The notes beneath the pieces are model-generated. The model made no database searches. It saw only the letters and a program-made list of their open reading frames with translations, and was not told the origin of the DNA. Below are positions 45,603-54,393 of a DNA stretch of 54,412 nt, one piece after another. The position numbers were made by a program, and so were the translations under genes. Origin of the DNA: an uncultured Bacteroides sp. (GTDB lineage Bacteria > Bacteroidota > Bacteroidia > Bacteroidales > Bacteroidaceae); contig CAMQVH010000017.1 of the NCBI GenBank assembly GCA_947038155.1, positions 1-54,412 of the forward strand, read 5' to 3'. Within the stretch, counting starts at the first letter, position 1; each line of letters begins with the position of its first letter.

Positions 45603-46370
45603 TTATTTCAATAAATATTCCACTTCCTTAAACATATATCCTCTTTTTGTCTGGCTCTCATCTTCCAAAATCAATCTTCCTTCGGGTTCTACACACACAA
45701 TCCGTGCAAGGAACTCTCCGTCAGCATCTTTGTACCGATGCACCCCTTCCTTTCTGAAAAGCGATTTTTCATAGTGGGCAACAATTGATGAAGTATCATT
45801 CTTTTTAAGCTGACTATAATAAGACTGTATGCGCAGCATAATATTTTTCAATACCTCAAAAATATCATATTGTTTTCCTGTGATTTGATACAATGAAACA
45901 GGGTTGGGAGCCAGGCTGTGAAACTCTTCCTGATTGATATTGATTCCGATTCCCGCAATACTTCGGCTGATATTCCGCCCCATCAAATCGTTTTCTATCA
46001 ATATGCCGCATATTTTCTTTTCTTTCCAGTAAATATCGTTCGGCCATTTGATAGAAACATCATTAGTATAAGTATCCAGTTCTTCTTTGATAGCTAAAGA
46101 TATAATCTGAGAAATAAGAAACTGGCGGCGTGCTTCCAGAAACTCGGGAAGAAGCACAAAGCTGAAAAGGAGATTTTTGTACGGCTCCGATTCCCACGAA
46201 TTTCCACGTTGTCCCCGTCCGGAAGTTTGGAAGTCGGCGACTACAGTCGTAAACTCTTCTATCTTTTCTTGGGCACACAGAGTTTGCAGATAGTTGTTGG
46301 TAGAGTTCGTTTCGCTGATATGAACCAATGGAACCGGAAATAATTCAGGGGAGAGCATCATATTCTGCAC
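45603..46370 (-). CDS. birA: Biotin--[acetyl-CoA-carboxylase] ligase
   Basis: A 255-residue biotin protein ligase that attaches biotin to carboxylase carrier subunits using ATP. The catalytic loop is visible as SGRGQRGNSWES, followed by LPEFLEARRQFLISQIISLAI, KWPNDIYWKEKKICGILIE and IAGIGININ, the conserved core. No N-terminal helix-turn-helix is present, so it is the monofunctional class without repressor activity. Its start overlaps the end of the upstream MmcQ/YjbR gene by 26 bp; ATGs at 46370, 46361 and 46358 are possible, all before the conserved LVHISETNSTN. Confidence 0.94.
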   Translation of the reverse strand: MQNMMLSPELFPVPLVHISETNSTNNYLQTLCAQEKIEEFTTVVADFQTSGRGQRGNSWESEPYKNLLFSFVLLPEFLEARRQFLISQIISLAIKEELDTYTNDVSIKWPNDIYWKEKKICGILIENDLMGRNISRSIAGIGININQEEFHSLAPNPVSLYQITGKQYDIFEVLKNIMLRIQSYYSQLKKNDTSSIVAHYEKSLFRKEGVHRYKDADGEFLARIVCVEPEGRLILEDESQTKRGYMFKEVEYLLK

Positions 46371-46701
46371 GTAGCTTTTTTGTAAACTTCTTGATTACTT
46401 CATCATAAGAGTGGTCTATCAGCTCTTTCATGAGTTTGTCATCTACATCACTGTCAAAGCGGACGCTATTCCAGTACTTCTTGTTGAAATGGTAAGCTCC
46501 TTCAATTCCGGAATAATGTTCGCGCAGTTCAATCGCCTTTTCCGGTTCGCATTTTAATGAGATGTGATTTGCTTCTTCCAGGTCAATAAGAGCAAACATC
46601 TTGTTCATTACTTTTATAACAAGTGATACCTCATCAAAAGGAAAAGATTCTGTAGTTCCTTTCTTGTTTAAGCAATATTCTCTGACAGTTTCTACGTTCA
46701 T
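46345..46701 (-). CDS. MmcQ/YjbR family protein
   Basis: A 118-residue protein of the MmcQ/YjbR family with a CyaY-like fold: MNVETVREYCLNKKGTTESFPFDE, then LVIKVMNKMFALIDLEE and ISLKCEPEKAIELREHY, ending with HFNKKYWNSVRFD and SDEVIKKFTKKL-like sequence. Proteins of this family are annotated as DNA-binding, although the evidence is limited. It overlaps birA by 26 bp, so both are likely translated from one message. A minus-strand -7 TAAATTTG lies at 46716-46709, close to the start codon. Confidence 0.9.
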   Translation of the reverse strand: MNVETVREYCLNKKGTTESFPFDEVSLVIKVMNKMFALIDLEEANHISLKCEPEKAIELREHYSGIEGAYHFNKKYWNSVRFDSDVDDKLMKELIDHSYDEVIKKFTKKLRAEYDALP

Positions 46702-46756
46702 AATAATTCAAATTTATAATAAATCAGTGTACACTTTGCACTTTTGGGTGTGAACT

Positions 46757-47122
46757 TTAGAATAAAGGCGGATAAAATGCCTCTTTCATATGCTCAATCT
46801 TAAAATCTCCATCGTTACCCACTACGGTAATAATATCGAAACGTACAGGGATGTCAATTTGAAATAGTTTCATATACGTATCCGCAGCGCGTACAGTACG
46901 TCTTATCTTGGGTAAATCAACGGCATCTTCCGGCTCTGCAAACTGAGTGTTGCTGCGTGTTTTCACTTCTGCTACAATCAATTCAAGGTCCTTTACAGCC
47001 ACAATATCCAATTCCAAGCGGCCTTTTCTCCAATTTCGGTCGCGGATGATATAGCCTTGCTGTTCCAGATAGGCTACTGCGGCATTTTCTCCGGCTTTAC
47101 CTAATTCATTATGTTTCGCCAT
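46757..47122 (-). CDS. YraN/UPF0102 family protein
   Basis: The product has 121 residues from ATG 47122 (MAKHNELGKAGENAAVAYL); an upstream TTG would add four residues but is less likely. The family has an endonuclease-like fold. The acidic core is visible as RLELDIVAVKDLELIVAEVKTRS (Glu, Asp and Glu-x-Lys), which resembles archaeal Holliday-junction resolvases. The cellular role is not established. It has a possible -7 TAAATTTG at 47139-47132 that would leave an almost leaderless message. Confidence 0.9.
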   Translation of the reverse strand: MAKHNELGKAGENAAVAYLEQQGYIIRDRNWRKGRLELDIVAVKDLELIVAEVKTRSNTQFAEPEDAVDLPKIRRTVRAADTYMKLFQIDIPVRFDIITVVGNDGDFKIEHMKEAFYPPLF

Positions 47123-47151
47123 CTTTTTTTGCAAATTTACTGCTTTTATTC

Positions 47152-47181
47152 TTTGAATTTACAGAAGTAAAAGTAATTTTG
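47152..47181 (+). promoter_or_regulatory. Promoter of the small RHH-like gene, nearly leaderless
   Basis: -33 TTTG (47152-47155), 18-bp spacer, -7 TAATTTTG (47174-47181). The predicted transcript start lies only a few bases before the ATG at 47190. Confidence 0.55.
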
Positions 47182-47189
47182 CAAAAGAT

Positions 47190-47423
47190 ATGAGAAAAAG
47201 AAGTAAGAAGTGCCTGAAAATGCACGTCGAATGTACTAAAAGAGAACGACGGATGAGCATTTTGTTGAGCGATGAAGAGCAACTGATTGTAGATCGTTAT
47301 CTTGAAAAGTACAAGATAACGAATAAGTCACGTTGGCTTCGCGAAACCATTCTCATGTTTATCCATAAGAATATGGAAGAAGATTATCCGACCCTTTTCG
47401 GTGAGCACGATATGAGACGATAG
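47190..47423 (+). CDS. Small basic protein, ribbon-helix-helix candidate
   Basis: A 77-residue protein with a very basic N-terminus (MRKRSKKCLKMHVECTKRERR). A pattern RRMSILLSDEEQLIVDRYL followed by ITNKSRWLRETILMFI suggests one beta strand and two helices, as in ribbon-helix-helix DNA-binding proteins and some plasmid mobilisation accessory proteins. It is the first of two plus-strand genes, 30 bp before tadA, and diverges from yraN. I do not recognise a named family, and a regulatory role is only inferred. An internal ATG at 47220 is another possible start. Confidence 0.72.
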   Translation: MRKRSKKCLKMHVECTKRERRMSILLSDEEQLIVDRYLEKYKITNKSRWLRETILMFIHKNMEEDYPTLFGEHDMRR

Positions 47424-47453
47424 GGGATAGTTTATGATTAAAAATCAAAGAGA

Positions 47454-47888
47454 GTGCTGGACGATACTTATTTCATGAAACAGGCTTTGATAGAGGCACG
47501 TAAAGCTGCCGAGCGGGGAGAAGTGCCCGTAGGGGCTGTTGTGGTTTGTAAAGAGCGGATTATTGCGCGTGCCCACAATCTCACGGAAACATTGAATGAC
47601 GTGACAGCCCATGCCGAAATGCAGGCGATTACTGCTGCAGCCAATGTTCTTGGTGGTAAATATCTCAATGAATGTACCCTGTATGTCACAGTTGAACCCT
47701 GTGTGATGTGTGCCGGAGCTATCGCCTGGGCACAAACGGGCAGACTCGTGTTTGGTGCCGAAGATGAGAAACGTGGCTATCAGAAATATGCCGGTTCGGC
47801 TCTGCATCCTAAAACAGTCGTTGTTAAAGGCTTGATGGCTGATGAGTGTGCTAAGCTTATGAAAGAGTTTTTTGCTGCGAAACGTTGA
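47454..47888 (+). CDS. tadA: tRNA-specific adenosine deaminase TadA-like nucleoside deaminase
   Basis: A 144-residue zinc deaminase that converts wobble adenosine 34 of tRNA-Arg to inosine. The zinc site and proton shuttle are visible as HAEMQAI (His and Glu) and PCVMCAGA (two Cys), with GEVPVGAVVV and LHPKTVVVKG around them. The start is taken as GTG at 47454, because the first ATG at 47475 would remove the N-terminal helix seen in the family. The stop lies just 5 bp from the end of the converging DUF4834 gene, leaving no room for a terminator. Confidence 0.93.
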   Translation: MLDDTYFMKQALIEARKAAERGEVPVGAVVVCKERIIARAHNLTETLNDVTAHAEMQAITAAANVLGGKYLNECTLYVTVEPCVMCAGAIAWAQTGRLVFGAEDEKRGYQKYAGSALHPKTVVVKGLMADECAKLMKEFFAAKR

Positions 47889-47892
47889 TCAT

Positions 47893-48195
47893 TTATTCCT
47901 TAATTTCCTCAAAGTCTACATACTCACCATCATCCTGCGTGAATATTTTCTTGTGTCTTCTTCCCGATACATTCTCTGAATATATTTCTTCTTCATTATC
48001 CGTTGGATTCTGGGGGATCTGACCGTATTCCTGTTGTCCTGTAGCAGTACGTCCGGATTCGGCTTGTTTCGGACGCGATGATGACGACGAACGGCGACCG
48101 ATCCCGAATATGGCTCTTAGCAAAAATCCGATAATCGAAAGACCAAATACGACAATGGCAATAATAAAGATAAGTATAAATAAAAGTATATACAT
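47893..48195 (-). CDS. DUF4834 family membrane protein
   Basis: A 100-residue protein with one long N-terminal membrane helix (residues about 2-32, LLFILIFIIAIVVFGLSIIGFLLRAI). It is followed by a Ser/Arg-rich and Gln-rich hydrophilic tail with an acidic end (DDGEYVDFEEIKE). This is the DUF4834 pattern found in Bacteroidales. Function unknown. It lies 67 bp after pssA on the same strand and may belong to the psd-pssA transcript. Confidence 0.85.
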   Translation of the reverse strand: MYILLFILIFIIAIVVFGLSIIGFLLRAIFGIGRRSSSSSRPKQAESGRTATGQQEYGQIPQNPTDNEEEIYSENVSGRRHKKIFTQDDGEYVDFEEIKE

Positions 48196-48262
48196 CGGGC
48201 TATGATTTTTACGTTGTAACTTTGATAAAACTCATAGTACAACAAACGTGCTAAGAGATTGT

Positions 48263-48970
48263 TTATTTACTTTTTCTTGTAAAAAGTGAAAGTAAAATAT
48301 ACCATACAATAATGGCCGCAAAGCTACTGATTCCCAGAAAAACAAGGAAAGGAATACAAATAATCAAGAAAATAAAACTGACTTTATTGTCAGCCCATGA
48401 CAGATTTTTGAATTTCAGGGAAAACATAGGTATTTCTGATACCAGCAACCATGAAAACAGACAGACAAGTATAAAAAGATAGACAGGATGGCAGTTTTCG
48501 GAAACCAGCAAGTCATGTGCCCCTGCTACCAAAGAGCCCCAAAATAAAGCATTTGCGGGAACAGGAAGACCGACAAAAGAGCTTGTCTGCCGGGTATCAT
48601 TATTGAACTTAGCCAAACGCAAAGCGGAGAATACGGAAATCAAAAATGCCGCATAAGGCAGATATGGAGCAATAAATTCCATACTTGCGGGATAGTACAT
48701 CTCTTTAAACAAAGAGAATACAATCAGTGAAGGCGCCACACCGAAACTGACATCATCTGCCAACGAATCCAAGTCTTTTCCGATGATGGAATGTGCATTG
48801 AGCGTACGGGCCAACAGTCCGTCAAAGAAATCGAAAATGGCACTTAAGATAATGAAAAGCAATGCCAGCTCGTATTTTGCCTCAAAAGCCATGACGCAAG
48901 TAATACAACCGGAGAAAAGGTTCAGGCTGGTGACGGTATTCGGAATACTGTTTTTAATAACGTTTGTCAT
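48263..48970 (-). CDS. pssA: CDP-diacylglycerol--serine O-phosphatidyltransferase
   Basis: A 235-residue inner-membrane enzyme making phosphatidylserine from CDP-diacylglycerol and serine. The CDP-alcohol phosphotransferase motif D-G-x2-A-R-x8-G-x3-D-x3-D is visible as FFDGLLARTLN...GKDLDSLADD at about residues 47-70. Six to eight hydrophobic helices surround it. The gene follows psd by 10 bp on the same strand, so the two consecutive steps of phosphatidylethanolamine synthesis are encoded together. Confidence 0.96.
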   Translation of the reverse strand: MTNVIKNSIPNTVTSLNLFSGCITCVMAFEAKYELALLFIILSAIFDFFDGLLARTLNAHSIIGKDLDSLADDVSFGVAPSLIVFSLFKEMYYPASMEFIAPYLPYAAFLISVFSALRLAKFNNDTRQTSSFVGLPVPANALFWGSLVAGAHDLLVSENCHPVYLFILVCLFSWLLVSEIPMFSLKFKNLSWADNKVSFIFLIICIPFLVFLGISSFAAIIVWYILLSLFTRKSK

Positions 48971-48980
48971 TGTGACAGGA

Positions 48981-49667
48981 TTATTTAAGTTTGGCGATAA
49001 CCGTTTGGTTACCGGTTGTTAATTGCCCCATGCCGACACATACTTCTGTGCCGATAGGCAAATATACATCCACGCGGGAGCCGAATTTGATGAATCCCAT
49101 GTGTTCGTCAATATAACATTCTTCGCCTACTTCCGCGTAGGTTACGATACGGCGTGCTACAGCACCGGCGATTTGGCGGGTGAGTACTTCCACTCCTTCG
49201 GGAGTTTCGATCACTACCGTAGAACGTTCGTTTTCTGTGCTGGCTTTCGGAAGCCAGGCTTTCATAAAGTTGCCGTTATGGTGAGCCACCTTTTTGACGG
49301 TACCGTCCACCGGATACCAGTTGGCGTGAACATTCACAATGCTCATAAAGATAGAAATCATCAATCGGCGGTCGTGGAAATATTCGTTCTCATCGACTTC
49401 TTCGATAACAACGATTTTACCATCGGCAGGTGCCACGACTATTTTCTCGGTGTCCTGCCCGAAAAGACGGATCGGACAACGGAAGAAGTTCACCATTAGC
49501 AGATAGATTGCGATACTCGCTACTGCTACCACATAAAATGGAATTTTGCAATCGATTCCCCAATAAAGAGCTGCATTCATCAGTAGCAATAGCAAAAAGC
49601 TAGCCCATAATATATGTGTTCCTTCGCGGTGAATACGTATTTTCTTCAATTTTTTTAGTCGGCCCAT
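48981..49667 (-). CDS. psd: Phosphatidylserine decarboxylase
   Basis: The 228-residue short-form (archaeal-type) decarboxylase makes phosphatidylethanolamine. Two N-terminal membrane segments (about 17-37 and 40-60) precede the catalytic domain. The pyruvoyl prosthetic group arises by self-cleavage between Gly and Ser in [11 protein letters not shown] near the C-terminus. [12 protein letters not shown] and [10 protein letters not shown] are also family motifs. It is the first gene of the psd-pssA unit, with a promoter at 49693-49723. Confidence 0.95.
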   Translation of the reverse strand: MGRLKKLKKIRIHREGTHILWASFLLLLLMNAALYWGIDCKIPFYVVAVASIAIYLLMVNFFRCPIRLFGQDTEKIVVAPADGKIVVIEEVDENEYFHDRRLMISIFMSIVNVHANWYPVDGTVKKVAHHNGNFMKAWLPKASTENERSTVVIETPEGVEVLTRQIAGAVARRIVTYAEVGEECYIDEHMGFIKFGSRVDVYLPIGTEVCVGMGQLTTGNQTVIAKLK

Positions 49668-49692
49668 GAGTGCTGTTTAATGATATTGTCTG

Positions 49693-49723
49693 CAAAAATA
49701 TACTTAATTTAAAAAATCAGCAA
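49693..49723 (-). promoter_or_regulatory. Promoter of psd-pssA
   Basis: Minus strand -7 TATTTTTG (49700-49693), 20-bp spacer, -33 TTG (49723-49721). Confidence 0.68.
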
Positions 49724-49747
49724 GTAAATGAGCATAGAAATGTGAAT

Positions 49748-49775
49748 GTTGATAACTTTTTGAGGATTATTTTTG
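49748..49775 (+). promoter_or_regulatory. Candidate promoter of dnaE
   Basis: -33 TTG at 49748-49750, 17-bp spacer, -7 TATTTTTG at 49768-49775; leader about 50 nt. It diverges from the psd promoter. Confidence 0.55.
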
Positions 49776-49828
49776 TTTATAACCCAAGAGGTAGTAATTT
49801 TATGCCTTCAAATTAACTACTTATCATT

Positions 49829-52800
49829 ATGCAGGATTTCGTTCATTTACATGTCCATACCCAGTATTCTCTCTTGGATGGTCAGGCAAGCGTGGCCCGT
49901 CTGGTCGATAAGGCGATGAAGAATGGAATGAAGGGTATTGCCGTGACCGATCATGGAAATATGTTCGGTATCAAGGAATTTACGAACTACGTCAATAAGA
50001 AGAATAGCGGTCCGAAAGGTGAAGTCAAGGACTTGAAAAAGCGGATAGCGGGAATTGAAGCCGGTACCATAGAGTGTGAGGACAAAGAAGTGGAGATTGC
50101 CGCTTGCAAAGCCAAGATAGTGGAAGCGGAAAACAAACTCTTCAAACCCGTCATCGGTTGTGAAATGTATGTGGCGCGCCGCACAATGGATTTGAAAGAA
50201 GGAAAGCCGGACCAAAGCGGTTATCACTTGATTGTATTGGCTAAGAACGAAAAAGGCTATCATAACCTTATTAAATTAGTATCGCACGCGTGGACGCGCG
50301 GATATTATATGCGTCCGCGTACGGACCGCAGCGAACTCGAAAAGTATCATGAAGGACTGATTGTCTGCTCCGCCTGCCTCGGGGGTGAGATACCGAAACG
50401 GATTACTGCCGGACAATTTGCGGAAGCTGAAGAAGCTATACAATGGTATAAGAACTTGTTCGGTGATGATTTCTATCTTGAGATGCAGCGCCATAAGGCA
50501 ACTGTTCCCCGTGCCAATCACGAATGTTACCCATTGCAGGTGAATGTGAACAAATACCTGATGGAATATGCTCAGAAGTTCAACATCAAGCTGATTTGTA
50601 CGAACGACGTCCACTTTGTGGATGAAGAGAATGCCGAAGCGCACGACCGCCTGATTTGTTTGAGCACCGGTAAGGACCTGGATGATCCAAGCCGTATGCT
50701 TTACACCAAACAGGAATGGATGAAAACACGGGAGGAGATGAATGAACTCTTTGCCGATGTGCCGGAAGCCTTGAGCAATACGTTGGAAATCCTCGACAAA
50801 GTAGAATATTACTCCATCGACCATGCGCCTATCATGCCTACTTTCGCTATTCCCGAAGACTTTGGGACGGAAGAGGGATATAGGGCTAAATATACGGAAA
50901 AGGACCTTTATGATGAGTTTACCCAAGATGAGCATGGTAATGTGGTGTTGAGTGAAGAAGAAGGGAAGGCAAAAATCAAACGCTTGGGTGGCTACGATAA
51001 ACTTTATCGTATCAAACTCGAGGGAGATTATCTTGCCAAGCTGGCTTTTGACGGAGCGAAGCGGATATATGGCGAACCGCTGACCGAAGAAGTAAAGGAA
51101 CGTATGAATTTCGAATTGTACATCATGAAGACGATGGGATTTCCCGGATACTTCTTGATTGTGCAGGACTTTATTAATGCTGCCCGTAAAGAGCTGGGGG
51201 TATCCGTAGGACCGGGGCGTGGTTCCGCTGCCGGTTCGGCAGTGGCATACTGTCTGGGCATTACGAAAATCGACCCTATCCAGTATGACTTGCTGTTCGA
51301 ACGTTTCCTGAATCCTGACCGTATTTCATTGCCCGATATTGATGTGGACTTCGATGATGACGGTCGTGGTGAAGTGCTACGATGGGTGACTAATAAATAT
51401 GGGCAGGAAAAAGTGGCTCATATCATCACTTATGGTACGATGGCTACGAAATTGGCGATTAAGGATGTTGCCCGTGTGCAAAAACTTCCTCTCTCCGAAT
51501 CCGACCGTCTGGCAAAATTGGTGCCCGACAAGATTCCCGACAAGAAGTTGAATTTGCGAAACGCCATCGAATATGTTCCCGAATTGCAGGCAGCCGAAGT
51601 ATCGCCCGACCCATTGGTGAGAGATACGCTCAAATATGCCAAGATGCTTGAGGGTAACGTGCGCGGTACAGGTGTGCATGCTTGTGGTACGATTATCTGC
51701 CGTGACGATATTACCGATTGGGTGCCGGTCAGCACCGCCGATGATAAGGAAACGGGTGAAAAGATGCTCGTCACCCAGTATGAAGGATCGGTCATTGAGG
51801 ATACCGGACTGATTAAAATGGACTTTTTGGGACTGAAAACTTTGTCCATTATCAAGGAAGCCGTCGAAAATATCCGTTTGAGCCGTAGCATCGAAGTAGA
51901 TGTGGATATGATAGATATCAACGACCCTGCTACCTATAAGTTATACAGTGATGGTCGTACGATTGGTACATTCCAGTTTGAATCTGCCGGTATGCAGAAG
52001 TACTTGCGCGAATTGCAGCCTTCCACATTCGAAGATTTGATTGCCATGAATGCCCTCTATCGTCCGGGACCAATGGATTATATTCCTGACTTCATTGACC
52101 GTAAACATGGTCGTAAGCCGATTGAATATGATATTCCGATAATGGAGAAATACCTGAAAGATACGTATGGTATTACAGTTTATCAGGAACAGGTGATGCT
52201 TTTGTCACGTCTGTTGGCGGACTTTACTCGTGGCGAATCTGATGCTCTTCGTAAAGCAATGGGTAAGAAGCTGCGTGACAAGTTGGATCACATGAAACCT
52301 AAATTTATTGAAGGTGGGCGTAAGAACGGACATGATCCGAAAGTCCTCGAAAAGATTTGGGCGGACTGGGAAAAGTTTGCGTCCTATGCGTTCAATAAAT
52401 CGCATGCTACCTGCTATTCATGGGTTGCTTATCAAACGGCTTATCTGAAAGCGAACTATCCTGCCGAATATATGGCGGCTGTCATGAGCCGAAGTTTGTC
52501 GAACATTACTGATATCACGAAACTGATGGATGAATGTAAGGCAATGGGTATCCAGACACTTGGACCGGATGTGAATGAGAGTAATCTGAAATTTACAGTA
52601 AATCATGACGGTAATATCCGTTTCGGACTTGGTGCGGTGAAGGGGGTAGGCGAAGCTGCTGTGCAAAGCATCATGGAAGAGCGTGAAAAGAATGGACCTT
52701 TTGCCGGAATTTTCGACTTTGTGCAACGTGTCAACCTGAATGCCTGCAATAAGAAGAACATGGAATGTCTCGCATTGGCCGGTGGCTTTGATAGTTTCCC

Positions 52801-53635
52801 GGAATTGAAACGTGAGCAATATTTTGCAGTCAACTCCAAAGGGGAGGTATTCCTGGAAACTCTGATGCGTTATGGAAATCGTTACCAGGCAGATAAGATG
52901 GCTGCTGTCAACTCCTTGTTCGGTGGTGAGAATGTGATTGATGTGGCAACTCCTGAAATTCCCCAGGGAGTGGAACGTTGGAGCGATCTTGACCGTCTGA
53001 ACCGGGAGCGCGACCTGGTCGGTATCTATCTTTCCGCTCATCCGTTGGATGAATTCTCTATTGTATTGGAACATGTCTGCAATACTCGTATGGCTGATTT
53101 GGAAGATAAAGCTGCATTAGCCGGTCGTGAAATAACAATGGGCGGCATTGTGACCAGTGTTCGCCGTGGAATCAGTAAGAATGGAAATCCTTATGGCATC
53201 GCCAAGATAGAGGACTATTCCGGTTCTACCGAAATCCCATTCTGGGGAAATGACTGGGTGACTTATCAGGGGTATCTCAACGAGGGTACTTTTTTATATA
53301 TCAAAGCCCGTTGCCAGGCAAAACAATGGCGGCAGGATGAACTGGAAGTGAAGATAACCTCTATGGAACTTTTACCGGACGTAAAAGAAGCATTGGTGCA
53401 GAAGATAACAATCGTTATTCCATTGTCTGTATTGAACTCTGCGCTGGTCACAGAACTTGCAACGTTGACGAAAGACCATCCGGGCAATACGGAGCTTTAT
53501 TTCAAAGTGACGGATGATGCTGATATAAACCATATGTCGGTCGATTTGATTTCCCGTCCGATCAAGCTTTCGGTAGGCCGTGAATTAATTACTTATTTAA
53601 AAGACCGTCCCGAACTTGGATTCCATATAAATTGA
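49829..53635 (+). CDS. dnaE: DNA polymerase III alpha subunit
   Basis: The 1268-residue replicative polymerase. A PHP domain starts the protein (HLHVHTQYSLLDG, then TDHGNMFG) and carries an insert rich in Lys and Glu near 55-110. The palm domain holds the catalytic aspartates in PDIDVDF (Asp503, Asp505), preceded by GPGRGSAAGSAVAYCLGITKIDP. The fingers and beta-binding region continue with FNKSHATCYSWVAYQTAYLKANYP, followed by the helix-hairpin-helix domain and an OB fold (EITMGGIVTSVRRGISKNGNPY). It ends in a C-terminal domain. It is a single-gene unit upstream of trxA, whose promoter overlaps its last codons. Confidence 0.97.
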   Translation: MQDFVHLHVHTQYSLLDGQASVARLVDKAMKNGMKGIAVTDHGNMFGIKEFTNYVNKKNSGPKGEVKDLKKRIAGIEAGTIECEDKEVEIAACKAKIVEAENKLFKPVIGCEMYVARRTMDLKEGKPDQSGYHLIVLAKNEKGYHNLIKLVSHAWTRGYYMRPRTDRSELEKYHEGLIVCSACLGGEIPKRITAGQFAEAEEAIQWYKNLFGDDFYLEMQRHKATVPRANHECYPLQVNVNKYLMEYAQKFNIKLICTNDVHFVDEENAEAHDRLICLSTGKDLDDPSRMLYTKQEWMKTREEMNELFADVPEALSNTLEILDKVEYYSIDHAPIMPTFAIPEDFGTEEGYRAKYTEKDLYDEFTQDEHGNVVLSEEEGKAKIKRLGGYDKLYRIKLEGDYLAKLAFDGAKRIYGEPLTEEVKERMNFELYIMKTMGFPGYFLIVQDFINAARKELGVSVGPGRGSAAGSAVAYCLGITKIDPIQYDLLFERFLNPDRISLPDIDVDFDDDGRGEVLRWVTNKYGQEKVAHIITYGTMATKLAIKDVARVQKLPLSESDRLAKLVPDKIPDKKLNLRNAIEYVPELQAAEVSPDPLVRDTLKYAKMLEGNVRGTGVHACGTIICRDDITDWVPVSTADDKETGEKMLVTQYEGSVIEDTGLIKMDFLGLKTLSIIKEAVENIRLSRSIEVDVDMIDINDPATYKLYSDGRTIGTFQFESAGMQKYLRELQPSTFEDLIAMNALYRPGPMDYIPDFIDRKHGRKPIEYDIPIMEKYLKDTYGITVYQEQVMLLSRLLADFTRGESDALRKAMGKKLRDKLDHMKPKFIEGGRKNGHDPKVLEKIWADWEKFASYAFNKSHATCYSWVAYQTAYLKANYPAEYMAAVMSRSLSNITDITKLMDECKAMGIQTLGPDVNESNLKFTVNHDGNIRFGLGAVKGVGEAAVQSIMEEREKNGPFAGIFDFVQRVNLNACNKKNMECLALAGGFDSFPELKREQYFAVNSKGEVFLETLMRYGNRYQADKMAAVNSLFGGENVIDVATPEIPQGVERWSDLDRLNRERDLVGIYLSAHPLDEFSIVLEHVCNTRMADLEDKAALAGREITMGGIVTSVRRGISKNGNPYGIAKIEDYSGSTEIPFWGNDWVTYQGYLNEGTFLYIKARCQAKQWRQDELEVKITSMELLPDVKEALVQKITIVIPLSVLNSALVTELATLTKDHPGNTELYFKVTDDADINHMSVDLISRPIKLSVGRELITYLKDRPELGFHIN

Positions 53636-53644
53636 TTATATTTG
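53616..53644 (+). promoter_or_regulatory. Promoter of trxA, overlapping the end of dnaE
   Basis: -33 TTG (53616-53618) lies within dnaE codons. After an 18-bp spacer, -7 TATATTTG (53637-53644) follows the dnaE stop directly. The leader to ATG 53702 is about 50 nt. Confidence 0.65.
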
Positions 53645-53701
53645 TGGCGTAAATGCCCGGCGAAATAATTTTTAATAATTAATACTTAATACTTAAAGAA
53701 A

Positions 53702-54016
53702 ATGGCTTTAGAAATTACAGACAGCAACTATAAGGAAATCCTTGCAGAAGGCAAGCCGGTTGTTGTAGATTTTTGGGCTCCCTGGTGTGGCCCTTGTAAA
53801 ATGGTGGCTCCTATTATTGAAGAATTGGCTACGGAGTTTGAAGGACAGGTTATTATCGGTAAATGTGATGTAGACGAAAACAGTGATTTGCCTGCAGAAT
53901 ATGGTATCCGTAACATTCCTACCGTACTGTTTTTCAAGAATGGTGAGATTGTAGACAAGCAGGTAGGTGCCGTAGGCAAACCTGTATTTGTAGAAAAAGT
54001 GAAGAAACTGCTCTAA
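53702..54016 (+). CDS. trxA: Thioredoxin
   Basis: A 104-residue thioredoxin without a signal peptide, therefore cytoplasmic. The active site WCGPCK is at about residues 28-33 (VVDFWAPWCGPCKMVAPI), with the cis-proline motif NIPTVLFF near 73-80 and DVDENSDLPAEYGI before it. It reduces protein disulfides and is itself reduced by thioredoxin reductase. A 41-bp gap separates it from the following small acidic protein gene, and both genes are preceded by the leader word CTTAATACTTAAA. Confidence 0.97.
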   Translation: MALEITDSNYKEILAEGKPVVVDFWAPWCGPCKMVAPIIEELATEFEGQVIIGKCDVDENSDLPAEYGIRNIPTVLFFKNGEIVDKQVGAVGKPVFVEKVKKLL

Positions 54017-54057
54017 GCGGTAATACTTGAAACTTATCACTTAATACTTAAATAATC

Positions 54058-54393
54058 ATGGGACTGGAAGAAGATTTTTTTATGGCAGATGCTGACGACG
54101 AAAAGACTGTCGAGTTTATTAAGAACTATCTGCCTCAGGAACTGAAAGAGAAATTCGTGGACGACGAGTTGTACTACTTCATCGACTTGATCGACGAATA
54201 TTATGCTGAAAGTGGTATTCTCGATGCTCAGCCCGATGACGACGGTTATGTTAACATCGACTTGGAAGAGGTTGTGGCTTACATTGTGAAAGAAGCTAAG
54301 AGTGACGGACAAGGAGAATACGATCCTGAAGAGATTCTTTTCGTGGTTCAGGGAGAGATGGAATACGGAAACTCTCTGGGACAAGTGGACTAA
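54058..54393 (+). CDS. Small acidic protein of unknown function
   Basis: A 111-residue cytoplasmic protein with no signal or membrane segment and a very high share of Asp and Glu (for example MADADDEKTVEFI, FVDDELYYFIDLIDEYY, AQPDDDGYVNIDLEEV). Predicted mainly helical. It lies 41 bp after trxA on the same strand and is probably cotranscribed with it. I recognise it as a conserved Bacteroidales hypothetical protein, but no function is known to me. Confidence 0.8.
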   Translation: MGLEEDFFMADADDEKTVEFIKNYLPQELKEKFVDDELYYFIDLIDEYYAESGILDAQPDDDGYVNIDLEEVVAYIVKEAKSDGQGEYDPEEILFVVQGEMEYGNSLGQVD

